From positions 1-39,283 of the forward strand of contig JACCTC010000141.1 in NCBI GenBank assembly GCA_013812655.1: a stretch of DNA of 39,283 nt. The letters run 5' to 3'. This DNA comes from Deltaproteobacteria bacterium. GTDB taxonomy: Bacteria; Myxococcota_A; Polyangia; Haliangiales; Haliangiaceae. This document shows, piece after piece, positions 17,758 to 28,493 of the stretch. Every line of letters begins with the position of its first letter. The stretch's first letter is position 1. The notes below the pieces were generated by a model that worked only from the letters and a program-made list of their open reading frames with translations, ran no database searches and was not told where the DNA came from. A program made the translations under genes and the position numbers.

Positions 17758-20244
17758 TTTGATTCGGAGGATCCGCCTGGCATGACGCGGGAGGCAGCGA
17801 ATCCGGCCGCCGGTCGCGGCATCCTGATCGTCGATGACGACGAGCCGAACCTGCTCGCGATCGAGGCCACACTCTTGATGCAAGCGCCGGTCGCGACCGC
17901 GCTCGTGATGGGGCCGCAGCTCGTGTTCGAGCGCGTCAACCCGCACTTCGCGCGCATGGTCGGCCGCGACGACCTCCTCGGGCGGGCCTATTTCGACGCC
18001 TTCCCGCACCTCGTCGGCACGCCGGTCGCCGAGATCCTCGATCGTGCCTACCGCCTCGGCGAGCCGCACGTCTCGGAGGAGCAAGAAATCGCGCTCGACC
18101 GTGATGGCCACGGCCAGCTCGAGCCGTGCTTCTTCAAGTTCAACCTCGAGCCGCTCCGCGATGCGGCGGGCGTCGTGATCGGGCTCGTGGCGGTCGCCGT
18201 CGACGTCACCGAACAGGTCGAGGCTCGGCGCGCTCTCGAACGACTCGGCGCGGAGCGAGCCGAGCTCCTCGCCCGCGAGCAAGCATCGCGCTCGCGCGCC
18301 GAGGCCTCGGAGCGCCAGCTGCGAGTGTGGATCGACACGATGCCGACGCTCGCGTGGACCGCGCGCGCGGATGGCTGGATCGACTTCTACAACCGCCGGT
18401 GGTACGCGTACACCGGCAAGACTCCCGAGGAGATGGAGGGCTGGGACTGGCAGAGCGTCCACGATCCTGCCGAGCTGCCGCACGTCATGGAGGCCTGGCA
18501 GCGCTCGATCGCGACCGGCGAGCCCTTCGAGATGACGTTTCCGCTGCGCGGCGCCGATGGCGCCTACCGCTGGCACCTGACGCGCGTGGAGCCGTTGCGG
18601 GACGCGGACGGTCGCGTGGTCCGGTGGTTCGGGACGAACACGGACGTCGACGCCCGCCAGCGCGAGGAGCGCGCGCTCGCCGACGCCCTCGCCCTCGAGC
18701 ATCGCGCCCAGGCGCGGCTGACCACGATCCTCGATCAGATGCCCGTCGGCGTGATGATCGTCGACGCGACCGGCCGCATGACGTACATGAACCTGGTCGC
18801 GCGCGAGATCTTCGGCGGGCCGATCACCCAGACCGCCGGGCCCGAGGAGCTTGACGAGGTGTTCAAGGCGCGGCATCGCGATGGCCAGCCCTACGCCTCG
18901 GGCGAGCGCCCGGTCGTTCGCGCGCTCGCAGGCGAGGTCGTGCGCGGCGAGGTTGTCGAGCTCGAGCGTGCGGACGGGCAGCGTGCCGTCGTGCGGGTCA
19001 ATGCGACGCCGATCTGCGACGACGACGGCCAGGTGATCGCGGCGGTCGCTGCCTACGACGACATCACCGACCAGGAGCGGCTGCGACGCGCCACCGAGGC
19101 GGCACGCCGCGACGCCGAGACCGCGAACCAGGCGAAGGACGACTTCATCGCGATGCTCGGTCACGAGCTGCGCAACCCGCTCGCACCGATCTCGACGGCG
19201 CTCGAGCTGATGGCGCTGCGCCAGACGGGCGGCGAGAAGGAGCGCACCGTCATCGAGCGGCAGGTGGCGCACCTGACCCAGCTCGTCGACGATCTGCTCG
19301 ACATCTCGCGGATCACCACCGGCAAGATCGAGCTGCGTCGGGTTCGCTGCGAGGTGGCCGACATCATCAACCGCGCGATCGAGCTGACGAGCCCGATCCT
19401 CGAGAGCGGTGCGCACGAGCTGACCGTCGACGTCCCGCCGACCGGCCTCGCGATCGACGGCGATCTGCTGCGGCTCGCGCAGGTCGTGGCGAACCTCCTG
19501 AGCAACGCCGCGAAGTACAGCGATCCGCGCACCCCGATCTGGGTCACGGCACGCCGCGAGGACGACCAGATCGCGGTACGCGTGCGCGACCGGGGGATCG
19601 GGATGGCTCCGGAGATGCTGCCGCGCGTCTTCGATCTGTTCACGCAAGAGCGCCAGGCGATCGATCGGTCGCGAGGCGGCCTCGGGCTGGGCCTCGCGAT
19701 CGTCCGCAGCCTCGTGCACCTGCACGGCGGCACGGTCACCGCGACCAGTGCGGGCCTCGGGCAAGGCTCGGAGCTCGTGCTGAGGTTTCCGCCGGCGCTC
19801 CAGGAGCACGAGCCGGCGGCAGGGGACGCGCGCCGGATCTCGAGCCGGCGCATCGTCGAGCTGCCGCGCCGGATCCTGCTCGTCGACGATAACGAAGACG
19901 CAGCGTTGATGCTCTCGGAGATGCTCCAAGCGCTCGGTCACACCATCGGCATCGCGCACGACGGCCCGTCCGCATTACGACGCGCTGCCGAGCTGCAACC
20001 GGAGGTCGCGATCCTCGATATCGGCCTGCCGGTCATGGACGGCTACGAGCTCGGCGCCGCATTGCGCGAAGCTCACGCGACGATCCGATTGGTCGCGCTC
20101 ACCGGGTACGGCGACGCCCGCGATCGCGCCCGCTCGGAGGAAGCCGGCTTCGACGCGCACCTCGTCAAGCCGGTGAGCCTGGCCCACGTCGAGGCGACGC
20201 TGCGTTCGATTCACGATCGCGCAAGCGCGAGCTCCGCCAAATAG
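17755..20244 (+). CDS. Multi-PAS hybrid histidine kinase with C-terminal receiver and a vestigial N-terminal receiver
   Basis: 829 aa, soluble. Order: residues 21-40 (RGILIVDDDEPNLLAIEATL) are the first strand and helix of a receiver, which stops abruptly. Three PAS domains follow (about 41-155, 185-310 and 330-445; the second is PAS_3-like with WGTNTDVD-type ending). Then a HisKA domain with AMLGHELRNPL (His470), and HATPase boxes NLLSNAAKYSDP, RDRGIGMAP, FDLFTQ and GGLGLGLAIV. The C-terminal receiver has LLVDDNEDA, phospho-Asp755 (ILDIGLPVMDG), LTGYG and LVKPV. It follows the NtrC-type regulator and is a likely partner. Its ligand is unknown; the first PAS (APVATALV.GP..VFERVNP.F) is of a type common in Myxococcota kinases. 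Confidence 0.9.
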   Translation: MFDSEDPPGMTREAANPAAGRGILIVDDDEPNLLAIEATLLMQAPVATALVMGPQLVFERVNPHFARMVGRDDLLGRAYFDAFPHLVGTPVAEILDRAYRLGEPHVSEEQEIALDRDGHGQLEPCFFKFNLEPLRDAAGVVIGLVAVAVDVTEQVEARRALERLGAERAELLAREQASRSRAEASERQLRVWIDTMPTLAWTARADGWIDFYNRRWYAYTGKTPEEMEGWDWQSVHDPAELPHVMEAWQRSIATGEPFEMTFPLRGADGAYRWHLTRVEPLRDADGRVVRWFGTNTDVDARQREERALADALALEHRAQARLTTILDQMPVGVMIVDATGRMTYMNLVAREIFGGPITQTAGPEELDEVFKARHRDGQPYASGERPVVRALAGEVVRGEVVELERADGQRAVVRVNATPICDDDGQVIAAVAAYDDITDQERLRRATEAARRDAETANQAKDDFIAMLGHELRNPLAPISTALELMALRQTGGEKERTVIERQVAHLTQLVDDLLDISRITTGKIELRRVRCEVADIINRAIELTSPILESGAHELTVDVPPTGLAIDGDLLRLAQVVANLLSNAAKYSDPRTPIWVTARREDDQIAVRVRDRGIGMAPEMLPRVFDLFTQERQAIDRSRGGLGLGLAIVRSLVHLHGGTVTATSAGLGQGSELVLRFPPALQEHEPAAGDARRISSRRIVELPRRILLVDDNEDAALMLSEMLQALGHTIGIAHDGPSALRRAAELQPEVAILDIGLPVMDGYELGAALREAHATIRLVALTGYGDARDRARSEEAGFDAHLVKPVSLAHVEATLRSIHDRASASSAK

Positions 20245-20266
20245 ACAGCCGACACCGAGAGGGCGT

Positions 20267-20318
20267 GGCTCGCACGGCATCGAGAGCTCGTGAAGGAGTC
20301 GTCGAAGCGGTGCGAGCC
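20267..20318. repeat. 9-bp perfect inverted repeat in intergenic region
   Basis: GGCTCGCAC (20267-20275) and its reverse complement GTGCGAGCC (20310-20318), separated by 34 nt, between the hybrid-kinase stop and the small membrane-protein gene. It has no U-tract, so it is a poor intrinsic terminator; it may be an operator or a chance repeat. Confidence 0.35.
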
Positions 20319-20335
20319 TTGCTTCAGGTGAGGGC

Positions 20336-20689
20336 ATGAGCGAGTCATCACGCATCGCGCCGCTCTCCCAGGGCGTCTTCTACGTCGCGACGGGTCTGTG
20401 GCCGATCATCCATCTTCGCAGCTTCGAGAAGGTCACCGGGCCCAAGGTGGACAAGTGGCTCGTGCGCACGTTCGGCGGGCTGGTCGCGGCGGTCGGCGTC
20501 ACGCTGATCGTGGGGTCATTCGAGAAGCGGCCGTCGAGGGCCCTCGAGGTGCTCGGGCTCGGCAGCGCGCTCGCGCTCGGGGCCGCGGATCTGGTGTACT
20601 CGCTGCGCGGGCGGATCTCGAAGGTCTACCTCGCCGACGCAGGCGCCGAGGCTGCCCTCGCCGCGACCTGGGCCCTGACCCGTAACTAG
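20336..20689 (+). CDS. Small integral membrane protein of unknown function
   Basis: 117 aa with about four hydrophobic segments: QGVFYVATGLWPIIHL, FGGLVAAVGVTLIVGS, VLGLGSALALGAADLVYSL and AGAEAALAATWAL. Conserved-looking motifs include TGLWPIIH, FEKVTGPKVDKWLVRT and GRISKVYLADA. These fit an uncharacterised family of small four-helix membrane proteins. AGGTGA (20326-20331) is a good RBS 4 nt before the ATG. It lies 36 bp upstream of the FHA activator on the same strand, but that gene seems to have its own -10, so co-transcription is uncertain. No function can be given. Confidence 0.7.
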   Translation: MSESSRIAPLSQGVFYVATGLWPIIHLRSFEKVTGPKVDKWLVRTFGGLVAAVGVTLIVGSFEKRPSRALEVLGLGSALALGAADLVYSLRGRISKVYLADAGAEAALAATWALTRN

Positions 20690-20711
20690 GCGGCGTTTTC
20701 TGGGCTTGTGG

Positions 20712-20725
20712 TAACGTCCGCGCCG

Positions 20726-20728
<3 letters not shown>
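20712..20728 (+). promoter_or_regulatory. Candidate -10 before FHA activator (leaderless)
   Basis: TAACGT (20712-20717) lies 8 nt before the ATG at 20726. No SD sequence is present. An in-frame GTG at 20708 would place the box inside the gene. Confidence 0.45.
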
Positions 20729-22141
<1,413 letters not shown>

Positions 22142-22180
22142 TGTCATCGTAGTTGCACCGAGGTCGCACCGAGGACGATC

Positions 22181-22327
22181 GCGCGGTCACCGGCCACGGG
22201 GCTGCGGCGCGCACGCGTGCGTGAAGCGGGCTTTCACGCGCACCTCGTGAAACCGATCGGCGTCTCCGCGGTGCTCGCTGCGGTGAACGCGTTGCGTCCG
22301 TCGCCCCGAGCCTGCGAGGCGCTCTGA
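22181..22327 (+). pseudogene. Decayed CheY-like receiver fragment
   Basis: Right after the FHA activator, one frame reads VTGHG (the ALTGYG loop of a receiver). After a frame change, the next reads VREAGFHAHLVKPIGVSAVL and AAVNALRP up to a TGA at 22325-22327. This is the last third of a receiver, including the conserved Lys (LVKP). It is closely similar to EEAGFDAHLVKPVSLAHVEA at the end of the hybrid kinase at 17755. The front half, with the acidic pair and phospho-Asp, is missing and there is no start codon. It is a remnant of a lost response regulator or of the receiver end of a lost hybrid kinase. Confidence 0.65.
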
Positions 22328-22364
22328 GCACTTGCGCGGCACGTCCGCTGCACAGACTCCCGGT

Positions 22365-22883
22365 ATGGGTACTGTCAAACCGAAGAAGAATCAGTTGAAC
22401 GCGCTCGATCTGCTCGTCATGCAACATGACCAGGTCGAAGAGCTCATCAGCCAGCTCGAGGAGGACGATCTCGAGGTCGACAAGAAGCGAGTACTGTTTC
22501 GCGAGCTCGCGGACAACGTCGCCGCGCACGCCACGATGGAGGAGCAGATCTTCTATCCGGCGATCCGCGCGAAGCAGACCGAGGAGATCTTGCTGGAGTC
22601 GACCGAGGAGCACCTCGCCATCAGGCGCGTGCTCGCCGACCTCCTCGAGACCGACCTCGACGATCCGCGCTTCGAAGCGCGGCTTTCGGTGCTCAAGGAG
22701 CAGATCGAGCATCATGCGCGTGAGGAGGAGGAGAAGGAGCTGTTCCCGAAGCTACGTCGGCTGATGCCAGCCGAGGAGCTCGACGCGCTCGGCAGCGAGA
22801 TGCTCGCGCTGTTCGAGCGGCTCATGACGCAGGACCCGAGGCTCGAGGTTCCCAAGCAGACGGACAAGCCCGCTCGCGTGTGA
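22365..22883 (+). CDS. Hemerythrin HHE cation-binding domain protein
   Basis: 172 aa, mainly helical and very acidic. HHE ligands are clear: LVMQHDQVEELI, AHATMEEQIFYPAI, EEHLAIRRVL and IEHHAREEEEKELFPKL. This fits a di-iron four-helix bundle used for O2/NO sensing, iron binding or stress protection. A basic N-terminal tail (GTVKPKKNQ) precedes the domain, and about 30 residues follow it (LFERLMTQDPRLEVPKQTDKPARV). ATG 22365 is used because the domain begins soon after; an upstream in-frame TTG (22332) lacks support. The adjacent receiver remnant suggests the gene once lay in a signalling operon. It is a second, better-conserved HHE protein besides the one at 2098. Confidence 0.9.
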   Translation: MGTVKPKKNQLNALDLLVMQHDQVEELISQLEEDDLEVDKKRVLFRELADNVAAHATMEEQIFYPAIRAKQTEEILLESTEEHLAIRRVLADLLETDLDDPRFEARLSVLKEQIEHHAREEEEKELFPKLRRLMPAEELDALGSEMLALFERLMTQDPRLEVPKQTDKPARV

Positions 22884-22972
22884 GCGGCCGGCGACTGACG
22901 CCGTTTCGTCGAGTGACGGCGTCGGATGTCCATGTAAAACCGTATAGACGGTGCAGAAGCTTGGGCACGGCG

Positions 22973-23698
22973 ATGGCATCGGAGCAGCTCATGCAGGACG
23001 CCGTTCGGATCTGGGCCCCCCTCGCCAAGCGCCTCGACGTGCTCGTCGGCGACCAACGGCTCGAGGTGGTGCGCGAACATGGTGGGTGGTGGCGGGGGCC
23101 AGTGCTCGCGAACGGCGCGGATTACGCGATCAGCGCCGACGCCGGACCGCCGCGGCCAGATCCGCGGTCGCGGTGGCAGCCCGCTGGTGTCCACGGGCGC
23201 TCGCGCTGGATCGAGCCGGCGAGCGTGCCCGCGCCCGCGCGGTTCACGCAGGTGCCGCTGCGCGATGCGGTGATCTACGAGCTTCACGTCGGGACGTTCA
23301 GCCGCGAAGGGACCTTTGCCGGCGCGATCGATCACCTCGATCACCTCGTCGAGCTCGGCGTCAGCCACGTCGAGCTGATGCCCGTCGCGCAGTTCTCGGG
23401 GACCCATGGCTGGGGCTACGACGGCGTCGATCTCTACGCACCGCATGCGGCGTACGGCGGCCCGGCCGGGCTGCACGCGCTGATCGCCGCGTGTCACGAG
23501 CGCAAGCTCGCGGTGCTGATCGACGTCGTCCACAACCACCTCGGACCCGAGGGCGCGTACTTGCCCGAGCTCGGCCCCTGCAACTTCGCCGACGTCCCGG
23601 CCCACCTCGAATCGACCGGCGACGTCGTCCTCGCTTCGTGCGACCTCGCGAGCCACCGCGAGCTGCCGCCGATGTGCTGCGCCCTCGTCCGCAAGTAG
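22973..23698 (+). pseudogene. treZ: Truncated malto-oligosyltrehalose trehalohydrolase (TreZ), N-terminal part only
   Basis: 241 aa against about 580-600 for TreZ. It has the N-terminal E-set domain (VRIWAPLAKRLDVLV, GWWRGP) and the start of the (beta/alpha)8 barrel: AVIYELHVGTFSREGTF, HVELMPVAQFSGTHGWGYDGV, AVLIDVVHNHLGPEGAYLPELGP. Homology stops at about 23580, and an unrelated 40-residue tail leads to TAG. All three catalytic carboxylates lie beyond that point in the family, so the product cannot hydrolyse maltooligosyl trehalose. The missing part is not elsewhere in the window. The break abuts a SIR2-like gene (5-bp gap, convergent). treX and treY lie 2.6 kb downstream, so this was probably a treZ-X-Y locus. 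Confidence 0.8.
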
Positions 23699-23703
23699 GG
23701 ACG

Positions 23704-24525
23704 TCAGCCGGCGGGTTTGCTCAAGACCTGATCGGCGACCTCGGCGATCGTCGACTGCACCCACTCGATCCGCAGACTCTCGAGGAGCATCCGCCGCGCG
23801 CGCGTGAGCGAGGACGAGATCAAGAATGCCGGTGGATGATCTGGTGGATGATCAAGCGGCGCGAGTTGCTTGCGGCGGCGGTGCAGCTCGAAGTGCTGCC
23901 AGAGGATCGCCTCGTCGAGCGTGGTGCCCGCGAACACGAACGGCGCGTGCTCGAGATCGCTGACGAGCCGCTCGTACTCGCGATCGCGCGCGCACAGCCG
24001 CGCCGCATACTGCATGGTCGAGAACGTCAGCTCGCTCGCGCGAGCACCGGCCATCCCGTTCAGGTGGATGACATCGATCGCATCGCCGGCATCGCCGGCA
24101 GACGGCGCGGGCTCCGATGCCAGCGCCGAGATGCTGTGGAGCCTGCGCGGCAGCTTGTACTGGCGCTGCACCGCGACCTCGAGGTCGTCGACGTTCAGGG
24201 TGTAGATCCGCTTCCACGGGGCGCCCAGCCAGGCCGCGATGTGCGCGGGCAGCGGCGCATCGCCGACCCGCAGCCGGCGGTCCACGTAGGTGCGCAACCG
24301 GTCTGCCGCGTGAAGCAGCGCCACGTCGTAGAGATCCTGCAGCGAGCTGCCGTCGGGCTCGCCGTCCGGGAAGCAGATCGGCCACAGCTCCTGACACATC
24401 CGCGCGGAGTCGGGCAGACAGTTGCCATCGAGATCACACGCGTTCGCCGAGAACCCTGCGCCCGTGAACAGCATCGCGTTCCCACTCGCGATGATCCGGG
24501 AGAGCTCGCGCAGGCGCGTCTCCAT
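23704..24525 (-). CDS. SIR2-like domain protein, possible NADase effector
   Basis: 273 aa. N-terminal SIR2-like Rossmann fold: NAMLFTGAGFSANA (NAD loop, about 16-29), RIYTLNVDDLEVAV (equivalent of T-x-N-Y-D), then DVIHLNGMAG where most SIR2 effectors have LHG, and FVFAGTTLDEAILWQHF. The C-terminus has a short Pro/His repeat (PLDHPPDHPPAF) and ends with LESLRIEWV. SIR2-like domains of this type occur in anti-phage systems as NAD+-degrading effectors. The usual catalytic His of LHG is Asn here, so activity is uncertain. It is divergent from a helical protein gene (58 bp) and sits at the treZ breakpoint, consistent with an acquired pair. Start ATG 24525 is chosen because the family begins there. 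Confidence 0.75.
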   Translation of the reverse strand: METRLRELSRIIASGNAMLFTGAGFSANACDLDGNCLPDSARMCQELWPICFPDGEPDGSSLQDLYDVALLHAADRLRTYVDRRLRVGDAPLPAHIAAWLGAPWKRIYTLNVDDLEVAVQRQYKLPRRLHSISALASEPAPSAGDAGDAIDVIHLNGMAGARASELTFSTMQYAARLCARDREYERLVSDLEHAPFVFAGTTLDEAILWQHFELHRRRKQLAPLDHPPDHPPAFLISSSLTRARRMLLESLRIEWVQSTIAEVADQVLSKPAG

Positions 24526-24583
24526 GTCCGAGGATCGCTGCAGGCGATGTACCAGGCACGCTGACTGCATACATAGAAAAGAT

Positions 24584-25099
24584 ATGAGCGACCTGCAGAA
24601 GCTACACACCAAGCTCTGTCGCGAGCTGGCCCAGAGCGAGTACGCCGCGAACGTTCATACCTGGCGCGAGGCGAAGCGACTGGGCACCACGCCGCCCGCC
24701 GAGGCACTGCGCGCCATCTCGGAGCACGCCCGTGATCAGCGGCCGCGCTTCGAGGCGCTGATGAGTCGCGGCAACCAGACCGCGGACGTCAAGGTCGGCC
24801 ACAGCGTCGGCGAGATCTTCTCGACGGTCCGCCACGTCCTGTTCGACCGCCTGATCGATAGCGAGCGCTCGTACCGCGGCACCTTGCTCGGGCTCCACCG
24901 CGGCGTCGATATCGTCCGTCTGCTGCGCGAGGTCTCGTGCCGCGAGGGTGACAGCTACCTCATGCGGTTCTGCGACGAGTGGTTGCTCGAGCGGTTGTGC
25001 CTCCTCGAGCAGGCCGAGCAAGCTCTCGCGTTCTTCGCGGAGGAGCCGAGCCGCGCTCTCGCGTCCGGGTTCGGGGGCACGCTGCAGGCTAGCCGCTGA
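24584..25099 (+). CDS. Unknown helical protein, divergent partner of the SIR2-like gene
   Basis: 171 aa, predicted almost all helical, no membrane segment, no recognised domain. Visible blocks: HTWREAKRLGTTPPAEALRA, HARDQRPRFEALM, VGEIFSTVRHVLFDRLIDSE, YRGTLLGLHRGVDIVRLLRE, FCDEWLLERLCLLEQAEQAL, FFAEEPSRAL. The spacing of Glu/His residues along helices could suit a ferritin-like bundle, but this is not shown. The ATG at 24584 is preceded by TGC-ATACAT/TACATA and by a weak GAAAAG. It shares a 58-bp divergent promoter region with the SIR2-like gene, so the two may be co-regulated, possibly as effector and sensor or immunity partner (speculation). Confidence 0.6.
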   Translation: MSDLQKLHTKLCRELAQSEYAANVHTWREAKRLGTTPPAEALRAISEHARDQRPRFEALMSRGNQTADVKVGHSVGEIFSTVRHVLFDRLIDSERSYRGTLLGLHRGVDIVRLLREVSCREGDSYLMRFCDEWLLERLCLLEQAEQALAFFAEEPSRALASGFGGTLQASR

Positions 25100-25275
25100 C
25101 TGCTGGCGCGATGCAGTGAATCCCGCACGCGCGCCCACGCACGCCAGCGCAGATGCGCTCGCTCCCGAGGCATCAAGGGTACGTTAACATTGCTCAAGTA
25201 GTTCAATCGGTTACGACGCATGGGGCGTAATGGCCCACGCTCGACCGGCACAAAGATCGCAATACGGGGCAACCG

Positions 25276-26253
25276 ATGTGGACGACCGACTCCCGTAGCT
25301 TGCGCGCATCCCAGGTCGAACCGACGGACGACGATTCTCCAGATCTCGACTGGACCCTGGCGCTCGCAGGCGGTGAAGGCATGCGGCTCACCGAGTACGT
25401 CGAGCGCCGGTTCGGTCGACGGATTCCGAAGCAGTACTGCTGCCTGCTCGGCAACCGCTCGATGATCCAGCACACCCTCGAGCGCCTGAACAAGATCACG
25501 CCCGCGTCGCGGACGATGACGGTGATCGGCACCCACCACGGCGACGTCGCGAACCCGCAGCTGGCCGGCAGGTGTGACCACGTGTTCACCCAGCCGTCGG
25601 CGCGAGACACCGGCCTCGCGCTCTATGTCGCGCTCGCGATGATCAAGCGCTGGAACCCGAACGCGCTGGTCACGATTACCCCGACCGATCACTACGTCGC
25701 GCCTGCCGCGAAGTACGTCGATCAGGTTCGCGCAGCCCAGGGCGTCGCCCGCCAGATCCGCGACAAGGTCGTGATCCTGGGCGTTCGCCCGACCGAGCCG
25801 GATCCCGAGCTCGGCTACCTCTCGCTCGGCGCACAGATCACCGAGGTCCCCCAGGTGCGTCAGCTCGTCGGCTTCGTCGAGAAGCCATCGGTGTCGGTCT
25901 GCCAGAAGCTCCGCGAGCAGGGCGCGCTGTGGAACACGATGGTGACGTGCGGCACCGTCGAGGCGCTGTGGGAGCTCGGCCGTGCGAGCGAGCCGCAGCT
26001 CATGGACATCCTCGACTCGCTCGTGCCGCTGATCGGTTCCGCCGACGAGGCCGACGCCATCCAGTACATCTACCGGGCTTATCTGCCGGTCAGCTTCTCG
26101 CGCGACATGCTCGAGCGCGCACCCGAACGGCTGTGCGCGATGGAGCTCGAGGGCGTGGAGTGGAGTGACTGGGGCAAGCCGGAACGCATCGAGACTGTCC
26201 TCGCGCTTCGCCGCTCGCGTGCCCTCGTGCCGATCCGGGCCCTCGCGCCGTGA
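25276..26253 (+). CDS. Sugar-phosphate nucleotidyltransferase, mannose-1-phosphate guanylyltransferase-like
   Basis: 325 aa. NTP-transferase fold: LALAGGEGMRLTEYVERRFG and RIPKQYCCLLGNRSMIQHTL give the nucleotide-binding loop G-G-x-G-x-R and the Lys of PKQ. ITPTDHYVAP corresponds to the metal/sugar-nucleotide motif (DH), and LVGFVEKPS is the sugar-phosphate loop. The order fits GDP-mannose pyrophosphorylase-like enzymes, though without the type II isomerase domain. It would make NDP-sugars for polysaccharide synthesis. About 30 hydrophilic residues precede the fold. Upstream is a 176-bp AT-richer gap; TACGGG lies 7 nt before the ATG. It sits 62 bp before treX on the same strand and may be co-transcribed. 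Confidence 0.85.
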   Translation: MWTTDSRSLRASQVEPTDDDSPDLDWTLALAGGEGMRLTEYVERRFGRRIPKQYCCLLGNRSMIQHTLERLNKITPASRTMTVIGTHHGDVANPQLAGRCDHVFTQPSARDTGLALYVALAMIKRWNPNALVTITPTDHYVAPAAKYVDQVRAAQGVARQIRDKVVILGVRPTEPDPELGYLSLGAQITEVPQVRQLVGFVEKPSVSVCQKLREQGALWNTMVTCGTVEALWELGRASEPQLMDILDSLVPLIGSADEADAIQYIYRAYLPVSFSRDMLERAPERLCAMELEGVEWSDWGKPERIETVLALRRSRALVPIRALAP

Positions 26254-26263
26254 CCGGTTCTGT

Positions 26264-26315
26264 TTTGGGGCTGGGAATGAATTCCAGCACCGCCATCCCG
26301 GTTTAGGGTCGGGGA

Positions 26316-26328
<13 letters not shown>
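26264..26328 (+). repeat. Imperfect direct repeat containing two versions of the treX start region
   Basis: Copy 1 (about 26264-26294) and copy 2 (about 26302-26332) align through T-rich, G-rich, start-codon and downstream parts: GGAATGAATTCCAGCACCG against GGAGTGAGTCCCAGCTCCG. Copy 1 holds ATG at 26277 and a nine-codon frame (MNSSTAIPV) that ends at TAG 26304-26306. That TAG is also the first half of the -10-like TAGGGT of copy 2. Both starts are in the same frame as treX. Confidence 0.5.
26304..26318 (+). promoter_or_regulatory. Candidate -10 and leaderless GTG start of treX
   Basis: TAGGGT (26304-26309), a 6-nt spacer, then GTG (26316). The G-rich spacer could also act as a weak RBS. Confidence 0.4.

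Positions 26329-28489
<2,161 letters not shown>

Positions 28490-28493
<4 letters not shown>

Noticed and set aside
22951..24564. Long plus-strand frame running across treZ and opposite the SIR2-like gene
   Set aside because: Arg-rich, without domains, and in the wrong frame for the TreZ motifs. The SIR2 motifs on the minus strand are the real coding signal.
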